Positions 19,645 to 28,713 of a stretch of DNA of 64,000 nt are shown here, piece after piece. The notes under the pieces were generated by a model. That model did no database searches. It was not told the origin of the DNA and saw only the letters and a list, made by a program, of their open reading frames with translations. The position numbers and the translations under genes are program-made. How positions within the stretch are numbered: position 1 is the stretch's first letter; each line of letters opens with the position of its first letter. Origin of the DNA: Caulobacter sp. FWC26 (lineage in GTDB: Bacteria > Pseudomonadota > Alphaproteobacteria > Caulobacterales > Caulobacteraceae); the NCBI RefSeq assembly GCF_002742645.2, contig NZ_CP033875.1:3202001-3266000 (forward strand), in the 5' to 3' direction.

Positions 19645-21141
19645 ATGGCCGACGCGCGTGCGTCCGGCGGCGACCGGCCGCTTTACTCGAACGGCTACAA
19701 GGCCGCGGTGCTGGGGCTGCTGCTAGCCACCTACACCTTCAACTTCATCGACCGGACGATCATCGCGACCATCGGCCAGGCCATCAAGGTCGACCTGAAG
19801 CTGACCGACACCCAGCTGGGCCTGCTGGGCGGCCTCTACTTCGCCCTGCTCTACACGATCCTGGGCATTCCGATCGCCCGCCTGGCCGAGCGCTTCAACC
19901 GCGTGACGATCATCTCGGTGTCGCTGGTGATCTGGTCGGGCTTCACCGCGCTGTGCGGCGCGGCCGTCAACTTCACCCAACTGGCCCTGTTTCGCTTCGG
20001 CGTCGGGGTCGGCGAAGCCGGCTGCTCACCGCCCAGCCACTCGCTGATCAGCGACTATTACGAGCCCAAGAAACGGGCCACGGCGCTGTCGATCTATTCG
20101 TTCGGCATTCCGCTGGGCACCATGTTCGGCGCGGTGGCCGGGGGCTGGCTGGCGCAGGAGTTCAGCTGGCGCGTGGCCTTCGTCATCGTCGGCCTGCCGG
20201 GCATCCTGCTGGCCCTGATCGTCAAGCTGGTGGTGAAGGAGCCGCCGCGCGGCCATTCCGAGATCGTCGAGCGCCCGCTCGAGGCCGAGGACGTGGTAGT
20301 CGAACCCGCCAAGCCGGCGTTCTCGATGGCCAACGAGTTCAAGGAGCTGTGGGCCGTCACCAAGATCCTGTTCGGTAAGTGGCCGGTGCTGCACATGGTG
20401 CTGGGCGTGACCATCGCCTCGTTCGGCTCCTACGGTTCGGGCGCCTTCGTGCCGTCGTACTTTGTTCGCGCCTTTGACCTGGGCCTCGCGCAGGTGGGCC
20501 TGATCACCGGCCTGATCGGCGGCTTCTCGGCCGGCGTGGGCACCCTGGTCGGCGGCTTCTTGAGCGACTGGGCCGGGAAGAAGAGCGCCAAGTGGTACGC
20601 CCTGACCCCCGCCATCGGCCTGATCCTCTGCACCCCGATCTATATCGCGGCCTATCTGCAGACCGACTGGCAGACGACCGCCCTGATCCTGCTCGTTCCC
20701 GGCATCTTTCACTATGTCTATCTCGCGCCGACCTTCGGCGTGGTGCAGAACTCGGTGGAGCCACGCCGCCGGGCGACGGCGACGGCGCTGCTGTTCTTCT
20801 TCCTGAACCTGATCGCCCTGGGCGGCGGGCCGGTGTTCACCGGCTGGCTGATCGATCATCTGGCGCAGTTCCACTTCAACCATCCGGGCGGCGGCGTGAT
20901 CGCCAGCGTGCTGGGCTCGTTCGGCGGCGAGGCGGGTCAGAACTTCGCCAGCGCCTGCCCGGGCGGCATCGCGCCCAAGGGCGCGTCGGCTGAACTGGCG
21001 GCCCAGTGCAAGACCACCCTGTCGGTGGCCAGCCAGCAGGGCATCATCGTCTCGTTGTGCTTTTACGCCTGGGCCGGCGTTCACTACGCCCTCGCCGCGA
21101 TCGGCATGGTCAAGCACTTCGAGGACCGCAAGGCGGCGTAA
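19645..21141 (+). CDS. MFS transporter, spinster type (2 of 2)
   Basis: A 498-residue carrier paralogous to the preceding gene, with the same signatures: TFNFIDRTIIATIGQAIKVDL, LGIPIARLAERFNR, RFGVGVGEAGCSPPSHSLISDYYEPKKRATALSIYSFGIPLGTMFG. It is about 50 residues longer because of an insert in the last third (GGEAGQNFASACPGGIAPKGASAELAAQCKTT is split here as GGEAGQNFASA and CPGGIAPKGAS), probably an extra periplasmic loop with two cysteines. About 12 membrane helices. Substrate unknown. The ATG at 19645 follows GAAGGGAGAGAG. Confidence 0.9.
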   Translation: MADARASGGDRPLYSNGYKAAVLGLLLATYTFNFIDRTIIATIGQAIKVDLKLTDTQLGLLGGLYFALLYTILGIPIARLAERFNRVTIISVSLVIWSGFTALCGAAVNFTQLALFRFGVGVGEAGCSPPSHSLISDYYEPKKRATALSIYSFGIPLGTMFGAVAGGWLAQEFSWRVAFVIVGLPGILLALIVKLVVKEPPRGHSEIVERPLEAEDVVVEPAKPAFSMANEFKELWAVTKILFGKWPVLHMVLGVTIASFGSYGSGAFVPSYFVRAFDLGLAQVGLITGLIGGFSAGVGTLVGGFLSDWAGKKSAKWYALTPAIGLILCTPIYIAAYLQTDWQTTALILLVPGIFHYVYLAPTFGVVQNSVEPRRRATATALLFFFLNLIALGGGPVFTGWLIDHLAQFHFNHPGGGVIASVLGSFGGEAGQNFASACPGGIAPKGASAELAAQCKTTLSVASQQGIIVSLCFYAWAGVHYALAAIGMVKHFEDRKAA

Positions 21142-21195
21142 GTAATAAGCCTCTTCCCTTGACTCGCGGGGCGGTCGGGCCGAAACGGCCGCCCC

Positions 21196-22506
<1,311 letters not shown>

Positions 22507-22508
22507 GC

Positions 22509-23252
22509 ATGAGCGAACCGCCGGTCCTGCGCCTGAATCCCGCGCTGGATCCGGCGGCGTTCGGCGACGCCTACGCTCGCGACGGCGTCGTCCGCATCCC
22601 CGAGGTGTTCGAGCCTGCGGTCGTCGAGCGTCTGGCCGGCATCCTCGAACAGACGATCGACTGGGACATCATCTGCTCCAACGAGCACGGCGGCGCCGAG
22701 GTGCTCAGCCGGACACGTCGGGCCGATCTGGGCGACCAGGCCGTGGCCGGCCGCCTGCACGCGGCCACCCTGCGGGCGCGCAGCGGTTTTGCGTATGTCT
22801 ATCTCGGCTATCCGATGATCGACGCCTTCGTAGCGGGGCGAGACCCCGGCCACCCGATCCACGCCTTGACCGCCTTCCTGAACAGCCAGGGTTTTGTCGA
22901 GTTCGTCGCCGCCGTCACCGGCGAAGCCGGCGTCACCAAGATCGACGGCCAGGCCACCTGTTATCGTCCCGGCGACTTTCTCACACAGCATGACGACACC
23001 GGCGTCGGCGAACGCCTGGCCGCCTACACCCTGGGCCTGACACGTCAGTGGCGGCCAGACTGGGGCGGCCAACTGCTGTTTCACGACGAGCACGGCGACG
23101 TCACGCGCGGCTTCGCGCCGGCCTTCAACGTGCTGACCCTGTTCAAGGTGCCGCAGCAGCACTCGGTCGCCCCGGTGGCGCCCTATGCCGGCGCCCTGCG
23201 CCTGACCGTCACCGGCTGGCTGCGCAACGACCCGCCGAATGGACGCGGCTAA
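22509..23252 (+). CDS. 2-oxoglutarate/Fe(II)-dependent oxygenase, prolyl-hydroxylase-like
   Basis: A 247-residue protein with a double-stranded beta-helix. The facial triad and 2OG anchor are recognisable: H161-x-D163 in FLTQHDDTG, the second His at 218 in QQHSVAPVAPY, and Arg231 in ALRLTVTGWL. This spacing resembles TPA1/Ofd1-type prolyl hydroxylases. The ATG is two bases after the purB stop, and its end overlaps the next gene by 14 bp, giving a tight purB/oxygenase/glycosylase unit. Substrate is unknown; homologues hydroxylate ribosomal or translation proteins, but nothing here confirms that. Confidence 0.85.
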   Translation: MSEPPVLRLNPALDPAAFGDAYARDGVVRIPEVFEPAVVERLAGILEQTIDWDIICSNEHGGAEVLSRTRRADLGDQAVAGRLHAATLRARSGFAYVYLGYPMIDAFVAGRDPGHPIHALTAFLNSQGFVEFVAAVTGEAGVTKIDGQATCYRPGDFLTQHDDTGVGERLAAYTLGLTRQWRPDWGGQLLFHDEHGDVTRGFAPAFNVLTLFKVPQQHSVAPVAPYAGALRLTVTGWLRNDPPNGRG

Positions 23253-23733
23253 ACGAGGCTTTCCACCGGTCGTCGACGCCCGCACCCGGGTGCTGATTCT
23301 GGGCAGCCTGCCCGGTGACGCCTCGCTGGCGGCGGGACAGTATTACGGCCATCCTCGCAACGCCTTCTGGCGCCTGATGGAGCGCGTCCTCGACGCGCCG
23401 CTCGCCACGCTGAGCTATGAGGCGCGGCTGAGCGCCCTGCTCGCGCACGGCGTCGGGCTCTGGGACGTGATCGGCGAAGCCCATCGGCAAGGCAGCCTGG
23501 ACGCCGCCATCCGCGACCCGGCCGCCAACGACCTTGTCGCCCTGATCGACACCCTCCCGGCGCTGCGGCTGGTGGCCTTCAACGGCGGCGCGGCGGCCAA
23601 ACTGGGGGGCCGGCTGGTCGGAGACCGGGTCGCCACACTGCCGCTTCCCTCGTCCAGCCCTGCCCACGCGGCGCGGTCCTTCGCGGACAAGGCGGCCGTC
23701 TGGCGGCGGATGCGCGAGTCGCTGACGGCCTGA
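23239..23733 (+). CDS. UDG-superfamily DNA glycosylase, family 6-like (hypoxanthine/deoxyinosine)
   Basis: A 164-residue protein of the uracil-DNA glycosylase superfamily. The N-terminal motif GSLPGDASLAAGQYYGHPRNAFW and the C-terminal LPLPSSSPAHA loop match family 6 (HDG), whose members excise hypoxanthine, formed by adenine deamination. The GSLPG Asn/Asp water-activating position and the PSSSPAHA insertion loop are intact. It overlaps the upstream oxygenase by 14 bp, so translation is likely coupled. An in-frame ATG at 23239 is used. Activity on deoxyinosine versus uracil cannot be told from the sequence alone. Confidence 0.88.
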   Translation: MDAAKRGFPPVVDARTRVLILGSLPGDASLAAGQYYGHPRNAFWRLMERVLDAPLATLSYEARLSALLAHGVGLWDVIGEAHRQGSLDAAIRDPAANDLVALIDTLPALRLVAFNGGAAAKLGGRLVGDRVATLPLPSSSPAHAARSFADKAAVWRRMRESLTA

Positions 23734-23740
23734 GGCCAAT

Positions 23741-23772
23741 AAAAAAGGCCGCCCCGAAGAGCGGCCCTTTCG
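23741..23772. terminator. Bidirectional terminator between glycosylase and zeta-subunit genes
   Basis: The stem GGCCGC (23747-23752) and GCGGCC (23761-23766) has an 8-base loop, with an A-run upstream (23741-23746) and a T-run downstream (CTTTC). It can terminate the + strand glycosylase unit and the converging minus-strand gene. Confidence 0.8.
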
Positions 23773-23799
23773 CATGATCGTTCGCTTACGAAGAGGCGA

Positions 23800-24114
23800 T
23801 TACTCGCCCTTGATCTGCTCGCGGGCCTGAGCCAGCAACTCGGCCATCTTCATGCGGACTTCGCCCTCGGAAATCGAGACGCCCGAGCCCTTCAGGTCCT
23901 CGAAGACCTTGCGGAACACGTCTTCGTCGCCCGGCTGTTCGAAGTCGGACTTCACCACGGCGCGCGCATATTCCTCGACCGTCGCCAGACCCATCAGGCC
24001 CGCGGCCCATTCGCCCAGCAGGCGGTTACGGCGCGCGGCCGCCTTGAATTCCAGTTCCTGGTCGTGCGCGAACTTACGTTCGAAACCCTGTTCGCGTTCG
24101 TCGAAGGTGGTCAT
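23800..24114 (-). CDS. F1-ATPase inhibitor zeta subunit (DUF1476)
   Basis: A 104-residue, highly charged, helical protein: MTTFDEREQGFERKFAHDQELEFKAAARRN is split by the conserved FERKFAHD motif, followed by RLLGEWAAGLMG and FRKVFEDL. DUF1476 proteins are the alphaproteobacterial zeta subunits that bind the F1 head and block ATP hydrolysis through their N-terminal helix. The N-terminal inhibitory segment is present. In some genera inhibition is weak, so physiological importance is uncertain. Start ATG 24114; the frame has no better option. It lies downstream of the terminator shared with the glycosylase gene and is divergent from purC. Confidence 0.9.
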   Translation of the reverse strand: MTTFDEREQGFERKFAHDQELEFKAAARRNRLLGEWAAGLMGLATVEEYARAVVKSDFEQPGDEDVFRKVFEDLKGSGVSISEGEVRMKMAELLAQAREQIKGE

Positions 24115-24504
24115 GGAAACCCCAAAGTCGTCCGGAGCCCGAAACACCCAGATTGATCCATCTGGCCGCTACAGGCGCCAATTCAAAAACATTTAGAGCA
24201 TGATGATCGCCGAAACGGGCGTTCGCTTTCGCCAATCATGCGCCTACGCGGGCTGCATATATCGTGGCGCTCGCCGCCGCAATCGGCGGATAAGCCGCAG
24301 GCGACGTTTCATGAGAGGCGTCTGCGGCGCGCCGCGCCCCAGGTTTGCGAACCCGCGCTCATTCGGGTAGGTTTGAGCCGACTTTTTAGTGAGCGGCCTT
24401 GAGTCGAACGCCGCGCGCAGCTATCCGCCGCGCGCGCTTTTCGTTTTCCGGGAGGATCCCGGCCCAGGCGGCGCGCGATTCCGGAAAGGGCCTCGACGAG
24501 AGCC
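24115..24504. other. Intergenic region, 390 bp, divergent zeta-subunit and purC, with one inverted repeat
   Basis: It holds the promoters of two divergent genes. An imperfect palindrome, GCATGAT (24198-24204) and ATCATGC (24235-24241), brackets a segment with GAAACGGGCGTTCGCTTTC; this resembles a dispersed alphaproteobacterial repeat. I see no open frame, tRNA or clear riboswitch in the rest. Confidence 0.6.
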
Positions 24505-25263
24505 ATGACGACCCGTCGCAAGAAGATCTACGAAGGCAAGGCCAAGATCCTTTACGAGGGCCCCGAGCCTGGCACGCTGATCCAGTACTTCAAGGACGAC
24601 GCGACCGCGTTCAACGCGCAGAAGAAGGCCATTCTGGAAGGCAAGGGCGTCATCAACAACCGCATCAGCGAGTACATCATGACTCGCCTGAACGGCATCG
24701 GCGTGCAGAACCACTTCATTCGCCGCCTGAACCTGCGCGAGCAGTTGATCAAGGAAGTCGAGATTGTCCCGCTCGAGGTGGTGGTGCGCAACATCGCCGC
24801 CGGGTCGATCGCCACGCGCCTGGGCCTGACCGAGGGCCAGCCGCTGCCGCGCTCGATCATCGAATTCTACTACAAGGACGACAAGCTCGGCGATCCGATG
24901 GTCACCGAGGAGCACATCACCGCGTTCAACTGGGCCGCCACCCAGGAGATCGACGACATGATGGCCATGGCCCTGCGGGTGAACGACTATCTGTCGGGCC
25001 TGTTCGCCGGCGTCGGCATCACCCTGGTGGACTTCAAGGTCGAGTTCGGCCGCATCTACGAGGGCGACTTCAGCCGCGTCATCCTGGCCGACGAGATCAG
25101 CCCCGACAGCTGCCGCCTGTGGGACACCGTGACGAACGAGAAGCTGGACAAGGACCGCTTCCGCCGCGACCTCGGCAATGTCATCGAAAGTTATACCGAG
25201 GTGGCCCGCCGCCTCGGGATCATGAAGGAAATGCCGACCGTCATTCAGGGCGGCGTCCACTGA
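24505..25263 (+). CDS. purC: SAICAR synthase (phosphoribosylaminoimidazole-succinocarboxamide synthase)
   Basis: A 252-residue enzyme that joins CAIR and aspartate with ATP in purine synthesis. The N-terminus [14 protein letters not shown] is the family signature with nucleotide-binding Lys residues; [18 protein letters not shown] and [12 protein letters not shown] are the later conserved blocks. The ATG at 24505 begins [12 protein letters not shown]. It heads a purC-purS locus; purQ and purL are on the same strand further on. Length and motif order are normal. Confidence 0.96.
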   Translation: MTTRRKKIYEGKAKILYEGPEPGTLIQYFKDDATAFNAQKKAILEGKGVINNRISEYIMTRLNGIGVQNHFIRRLNLREQLIKEVEIVPLEVVVRNIAAGSIATRLGLTEGQPLPRSIIEFYYKDDKLGDPMVTEEHITAFNWAATQEIDDMMAMALRVNDYLSGLFAGVGITLVDFKVEFGRIYEGDFSRVILADEISPDSCRLWDTVTNEKLDKDRFRRDLGNVIESYTEVARRLGIMKEMPTVIQGGVH

Positions 25264-25269
25264 AAAACC

Positions 25270-25416
25270 CTTCTCCCATAGGGAGAAGGCGGGGCCCGCG
25301 CTTCCCTGAAGCGTGGGAGGATGAGGGGTTTAACCCCGTCCGGACAGCCCCATAACCCCTCACCCTCCCATGCTGCGCATGGGCCCCTCCCTCTCCCTTT
25401 TGGGAGAGGGTCGCGA
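25270..25416. repeat. Mosaic GC-rich inverted-repeat element between purC and purS
   Basis: It starts with CTTCTCCC/GGGAGAAG, has the outer pair GAGGGGTTT (25323-25331) and AACCCCTCACCC-like sequence (25353-25364), and ends with CCCTCTCCC/GGGAGAGGG (25390-25411). The architecture is that of the element at 8871-8980. It separates purC from purS within an otherwise continuous locus and may attenuate readthrough. Confidence 0.7.
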
Positions 25417-25425
25417 AAAGGTTAG

Positions 25426-25668
25426 ATGATGAAAGCCACCGTCCACGTGTTCCTGAAGCCCGGCGTGCTCGACGTTCAGGGCAAGGCTGTCGAAAACGCC
25501 CTGCACGGCCTGGGCTGGCCGTCGGTCAAGGACGCCCGCGTCGGCCGCGTCATCGAGTTCGACCTCGACGCCAGCGACGCCGAGGCCGCCAAGGCCGAGG
25601 TCAAGACCATGTGCGAGAAGCTGCTCGCCAACACGGTCATCGAAAGCTACCGCATCGACGTGGCCTGA
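25426..25668 (+). CDS. purS: Phosphoribosylformylglycinamidine synthase, PurS subunit
   Basis: An 80-residue small protein (MMKATVHVFLKPGVLDVQGKAVENALHGLGW) with the standard PurS pattern: VFLKPGVLDxQG near the start and CEKLLANTVIESYRI at the end. PurS dimers bridge the glutaminase PurQ to the synthase PurL in the FGAM synthase complex. Two adjacent ATG codons (25426 and 25429) are equivalent options. It follows the intergenic repeat after purC, and the partner genes purQ and purL lie on the same strand at 27940 and 31596. Confidence 0.95.
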   Translation: MMKATVHVFLKPGVLDVQGKAVENALHGLGWPSVKDARVGRVIEFDLDASDAEAAKAEVKTMCEKLLANTVIESYRIDVA

Positions 25669-25682
25669 GGGCGGCCTTCCGC

Positions 25683-26330
25683 TCAGATGTAGAGCGGGAT
25701 AAGGGGAGCCTTGCCAAAGCTGCTTCTGAGCGTCGACAGGCTGGTCCGCCGAATTGGCTCAAGGTCCATCGCGGGATCAATGAGCAGCTGGGTTGAAACC
25801 CCCAGCAGCAGCGAGCCCACCATCAGCGCGGCCGCGTCGGCGTCGAGGTCCTCGCGGATGACGCCCTCGGCCTGGCCGCGCAGCACCATAGCCTCCAGAC
25901 GCTCCTCCGCCGCCTTGTGCGCGGCGGCGAACGGCGCGCGCACGTCGGACATGTCGCCCACCGCGCCCGCCATCATCACGAAATAGGCGCGTAGCTCCCG
26001 GTCCGCCGACAGGGTCAACAGAAACGCGTCCACAAAGCCCAGCACCGCCTCCAGACCATTCATATGGTCCAGTCTGCGGTCGTCCATCTGCGCTTCCAGA
26101 CGCGCTTGCAGACGCACGATCAGCGCCTCGATCAGTCCCTGCTTGGATCCGAACCGCTGGCTGGCCAAACCCCGGCTGTATCCCGCCCGCGCGCCGATGT
26201 TCTCGAAGGTCGCGGCGGCCACGCCCTGCTCGGCGATCAGTTCGGCAGCGGCGCGTAGCAGCTCGGCTTCCGACTGCTGGCGGCGGTCGGACTGGGTGCG
26301 GCGCTCAGGGACCTTAAGGGATGACGTCAT
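25683..26330 (-). CDS. TetR-family transcriptional regulator
   Basis: A 215-residue regulator. The N-terminal helix-turn-helix (about 20-65) contains AAAELIAEQGVAAATFENIGARAGYSRGLASQRFGSKQGLIEAL, recognisable as the conserved TetR DNA-binding unit (shown here as AELIAEQGVAAATF and GARAGYSRGLASQRFG). The C-terminal about 130 residues are the ligand-binding helical domain. It is divergently transcribed from a cytochrome P450, with a palindrome between the genes, so it likely represses the P450-rubredoxin unit and itself. ATG 26330 gives the normal short N-terminus; an upstream longer frame would overlap the palindrome. Confidence 0.9.
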   Translation of the reverse strand: MTSSLKVPERRTQSDRRQQSEAELLRAAAELIAEQGVAAATFENIGARAGYSRGLASQRFGSKQGLIEALIVRLQARLEAQMDDRRLDHMNGLEAVLGFVDAFLLTLSADRELRAYFVMMAGAVGDMSDVRAPFAAAHKAAEERLEAMVLRGQAEGVIREDLDADAAALMVGSLLLGVSTQLLIDPAMDLEPIRRTSLSTLRSSFGKAPLIPLYI

Positions 26331-26344
26331 CTTGCCGAACTTAG

Positions 26345-26370
26345 TTATTTGTTGGACAACAAGCAAATAA
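26345..26370. promoter_or_regulatory. Palindrome TTGTTG-GA-CAACAA between TetR and P450 genes
   Basis: A perfect 14-bp palindrome at 26349-26362 is flanked by TTATTT (26345-26350) and AAATAA (26365-26370). Its place in the short divergent gap between a TetR gene and its probable target marks it as the likely operator. It is inferred from symmetry and context. Confidence 0.6.
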
Positions 26371-26415
26371 TTGAGATGGCCAAAGAGCCATCCTCGGGAG
26401 AACCAGGAGGCCTGC

Positions 26416-27690
26416 ATGACGATCCCCGCCGATATCGCCAAGGACATTGTCGATCCGACCGCCTACGCCGACGGCGACCGCGTCGATCAGGCCTTCGCCT
26501 GGCTGCGCAAGGAGGCTCCGCTGGACATCGCCCAGCCCGAGGGCTTCGATCCGTTCTGGGTCGTCACGCGCCACGCCGACATCCTCGAGGTCGAGCGCCA
26601 GAACGAACTGTTCCACAACGGCGACCGCGCCACGGTGCTGACCACGATCAAGGCCGACCGCAAGGTGCGCGAGATGATGGGCGGATCCCCTCACCTAGTC
26701 CGCTCGTTGGTGCAGATGGATAACCCGGACCATTTCGCCTACCGCAAGATCACTCAAGGCTCGCTGCTGCCGCAGAACCTGCGGGCGCTGGAGGCCCGGA
26801 TCCGCGAGATCGCCCGCGGCTTCGTCGACCGCATGGCCGAGCATGGCGACCGCTGCGACTTCGCCCGCGACGTGGCGTTCCTTTATCCGCTGCACGTCAT
26901 CATGGAGGTGCTGGGCGTCCCGGAGAGCGACGAGCCCCGGATGCTGAAACTGACCCAGGAGCTGTTTGGCAACGCCGATCCAGACCTCAACCGTACCGGC
27001 AAGTCGGTGACCGACGCCGGTGAGGGCGTCGACAGCATCCAGTCCGTCGTCATGGACTTCATGATGTATTTCAATGCGATGACCGAGGATCGCCGGGCCA
27101 ATCCGCGCAACGACCTCGCCACCCTGATCGCCAACGGCAAGATCAACGGCGAGCCGATGGGTCACCTGGAGGCCATGAGCTACTACATCATCGCCGCGAC
27201 GGCCGGGCACGACACCACGTCGTCGACCACCGCCGGCGCGCTTTGGGCGCTGGCCGAGAACCCCGACCAGTTCGCCAAGGTGAAGGCCGACCCGTCGCTG
27301 ATCGCAGGCCTGATCGAAGAGTCGATCCGCTGGGTCACGCCGGTGAAACACTTCATGCGCACCGCCACCGCCGACGCCGAACTGGCGGGCCGGAAGATCG
27401 CCAAGGGCGACTGGCTGTTCCTGTCCTACCCGTCCGGCAACCGCGACGAGACGGTGTTCGACGACCCGTTCAGCTTCAAGGTCGACCGCACGCCCAACAA
27501 GCACGTCGCTTTCGGCTACGGCGCTCACATCTGCCTCGGCCAGCACCTGGCGCGGATGGAGATGCGGGTGCTTTGGGAGGAGCTCTTCGCCCGCCTCGAC
27601 CATGTCGAGCTGGACGGCGCGCCCACCCGCATGGTCGCCAACTTCGTCTGCGGGCCCAAGTCTGTCCCGATCCGATTCAAGATGCACTGA
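26416..27690 (+). CDS. Cytochrome P450 monooxygenase
   Basis: A 424-residue bacterial class I P450. The I-helix A-G-H-D-T-T begins at residue 263, the K-helix E-x-x-R (EESIR) is present, and the heme loop FGYGAHICLGQHLA carries the axial Cys373. ATG at 26416 follows an AGGAGG site. It oxidises an unknown hydrophobic substrate with O2; sequence alone does not give the substrate, though the family resembles terpene, sterol or fatty-acid hydroxylases of soil alphaproteobacteria. A rubredoxin follows after nine bases and a TetR gene is divergent. No ferredoxin or reductase lies nearby. Confidence 0.93.
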   Translation: MTIPADIAKDIVDPTAYADGDRVDQAFAWLRKEAPLDIAQPEGFDPFWVVTRHADILEVERQNELFHNGDRATVLTTIKADRKVREMMGGSPHLVRSLVQMDNPDHFAYRKITQGSLLPQNLRALEARIREIARGFVDRMAEHGDRCDFARDVAFLYPLHVIMEVLGVPESDEPRMLKLTQELFGNADPDLNRTGKSVTDAGEGVDSIQSVVMDFMMYFNAMTEDRRANPRNDLATLIANGKINGEPMGHLEAMSYYIIAATAGHDTTSSTTAGALWALAENPDQFAKVKADPSLIAGLIEESIRWVTPVKHFMRTATADAELAGRKIAKGDWLFLSYPSGNRDETVFDDPFSFKVDRTPNKHVAFGYGAHICLGQHLARMEMRVLWEELFARLDHVELDGAPTRMVANFVCGPKSVPIRFKMH

Positions 27691-27699
27691 GGCGGAGCG

Positions 27700-27879
27700 A
27701 TGAGCGCGGAACCCTTCAAGGTCTGGCAGTGCCGCACCTGCGGCTACATCTATGACGAGGAGCAAGGCGATCCCGCCGAGGGCCTTGCGCCCGGCACGCG
27801 CTGGGCCGCCATCCCCGGCGATTGGATCTGCCCCGCCTGCGGCACGCCTAAGTCGGATTTCGACATGATCGAGCTGTAG
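27700..27879 (+). CDS. Rubredoxin
   Basis: A 59-residue protein, MSAEPFKVWQCRTCGYIYDE and onward, with the two rubredoxin Cys knuckles CRTCGYIYDEEQGD and CPACGTPKSDF binding a single iron. The ATG at 27700 sits nine bases after the P450 stop and is preceded by GGCGGAGCG, so it is almost certainly in the same transcript. The usual P450 donor is a 2Fe-2S ferredoxin; here the only small electron carrier is a rubredoxin, making it a candidate donor. Confidence 0.93.
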   Translation: MSAEPFKVWQCRTCGYIYDEEQGDPAEGLAPGTRWAAIPGDWICPACGTPKSDFDMIEL

Positions 27880-27939
27880 GCGCCTTTAAGCCGTTCGCCC
27901 CACTGACATTCCGCCCGAACGGTGCTACAGGCCCGCGCC

Positions 27940-28602
27940 ATGAAAGCCGCCGTCGTTGTTTTTCCGGGTTCGAACTGCGATCGTGACTGCAAGGTCGCCA
28001 TCGAGCGCTCCGCTGGGGCGCGCGTCGAAATGGTCTGGCACCAGGAGACGGCGCTGCCGGACGACCTGGACCTGATCGTCCTGCCCGGCGGCTTCTCGTA
28101 CGGCGACTACCTGCGCTGCGGCGCCATGGCCGCGCAGAGCCCGGTGATGAAGGAAGTGGTCGCCGCCGCGAACAAGGGCGTGGCGGTCGTCGGCATCTGC
28201 AACGGCTTCCAGGTGCTGACCGAGGTTGGCCTGCTGCCCGGCGCCCTGCTGCGCAACGCCGGCCTGAAATACGTCTGCAAGCCCGTCGAGCTGGACATCG
28301 TCAACGGCCAGACCCGCTTCACGGCCGGCTACGGCGAGCAGCGCCAGGCGGTGATGACCGTCGGCAACGGCGAGGGCAACTACTTCGCCGACGAAGAGAC
28401 GCTGGACCGGCTCGAAGGCGAAGGCCAGGTGGTGTTCCGCTACAAGGAAAACCCCAACGGCTCGGCCCGGGATATCGCCGGCATTATCAACGACAAGGGC
28501 AACGTCCTGGGCCTGATGCCCCACCCTGACCGCGCGTTCGACGCCGACCTGGGTTCGGAGGACGGCGCGGTGCTGTTCCGCAGCATCTTTCAGAGCGCCT
28601 GA
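27940..28602 (+). CDS. purQ: Phosphoribosylformylglycinamidine synthase, PurQ glutaminase subunit
   Basis: A 220-residue class I glutamine amidotransferase. It begins [16 protein letters not shown], has the oxyanion segment [12 protein letters not shown], the nucleophile elbow [10 protein letters not shown] (Cys near residue 86) and the catalytic His/Glu segment [10 protein letters not shown]. It supplies ammonia to PurL with PurS as bridge. ATG 27940 was chosen over an upstream TTG/ATG because the PurQ family begins exactly at [10 protein letters not shown]. It is separated from purS by the TetR/P450/rubredoxin cassette, which is unusual. Confidence 0.96.
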   Translation: MKAAVVVFPGSNCDRDCKVAIERSAGARVEMVWHQETALPDDLDLIVLPGGFSYGDYLRCGAMAAQSPVMKEVVAAANKGVAVVGICNGFQVLTEVGLLPGALLRNAGLKYVCKPVELDIVNGQTRFTAGYGEQRQAVMTVGNGEGNYFADEETLDRLEGEGQVVFRYKENPNGSARDIAGIINDKGNVLGLMPHPDRAFDADLGSEDGAVLFRSIFQSA

Positions 28603-28690
28603 GCGCTAGCGCGCGCGTCCTCTATGACAAAAAGTGGGCTCCGGGGCGCTGTTATACTGTAGCAGCCTGTAGATCCGAGGCCTAAGCTCC

Positions 28691-28708
28691 CCCTCCTCTG
28701 CAGGAGGG
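28691..28708 (+). promoter_or_regulatory. Hairpin that occludes the ribosome-binding site of the CocE-type gene
   Basis: CCCTCCT (28691-28697) and AGGAGGG (28702-28708) form a 7-bp stem with a 4-base loop. The 3' arm is itself the strong Shine-Dalgarno of the ATG at 28714. This could lower or regulate translation; it is a structural inference only. Confidence 0.5.
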
Positions 28709-28713
28709 CCCCC

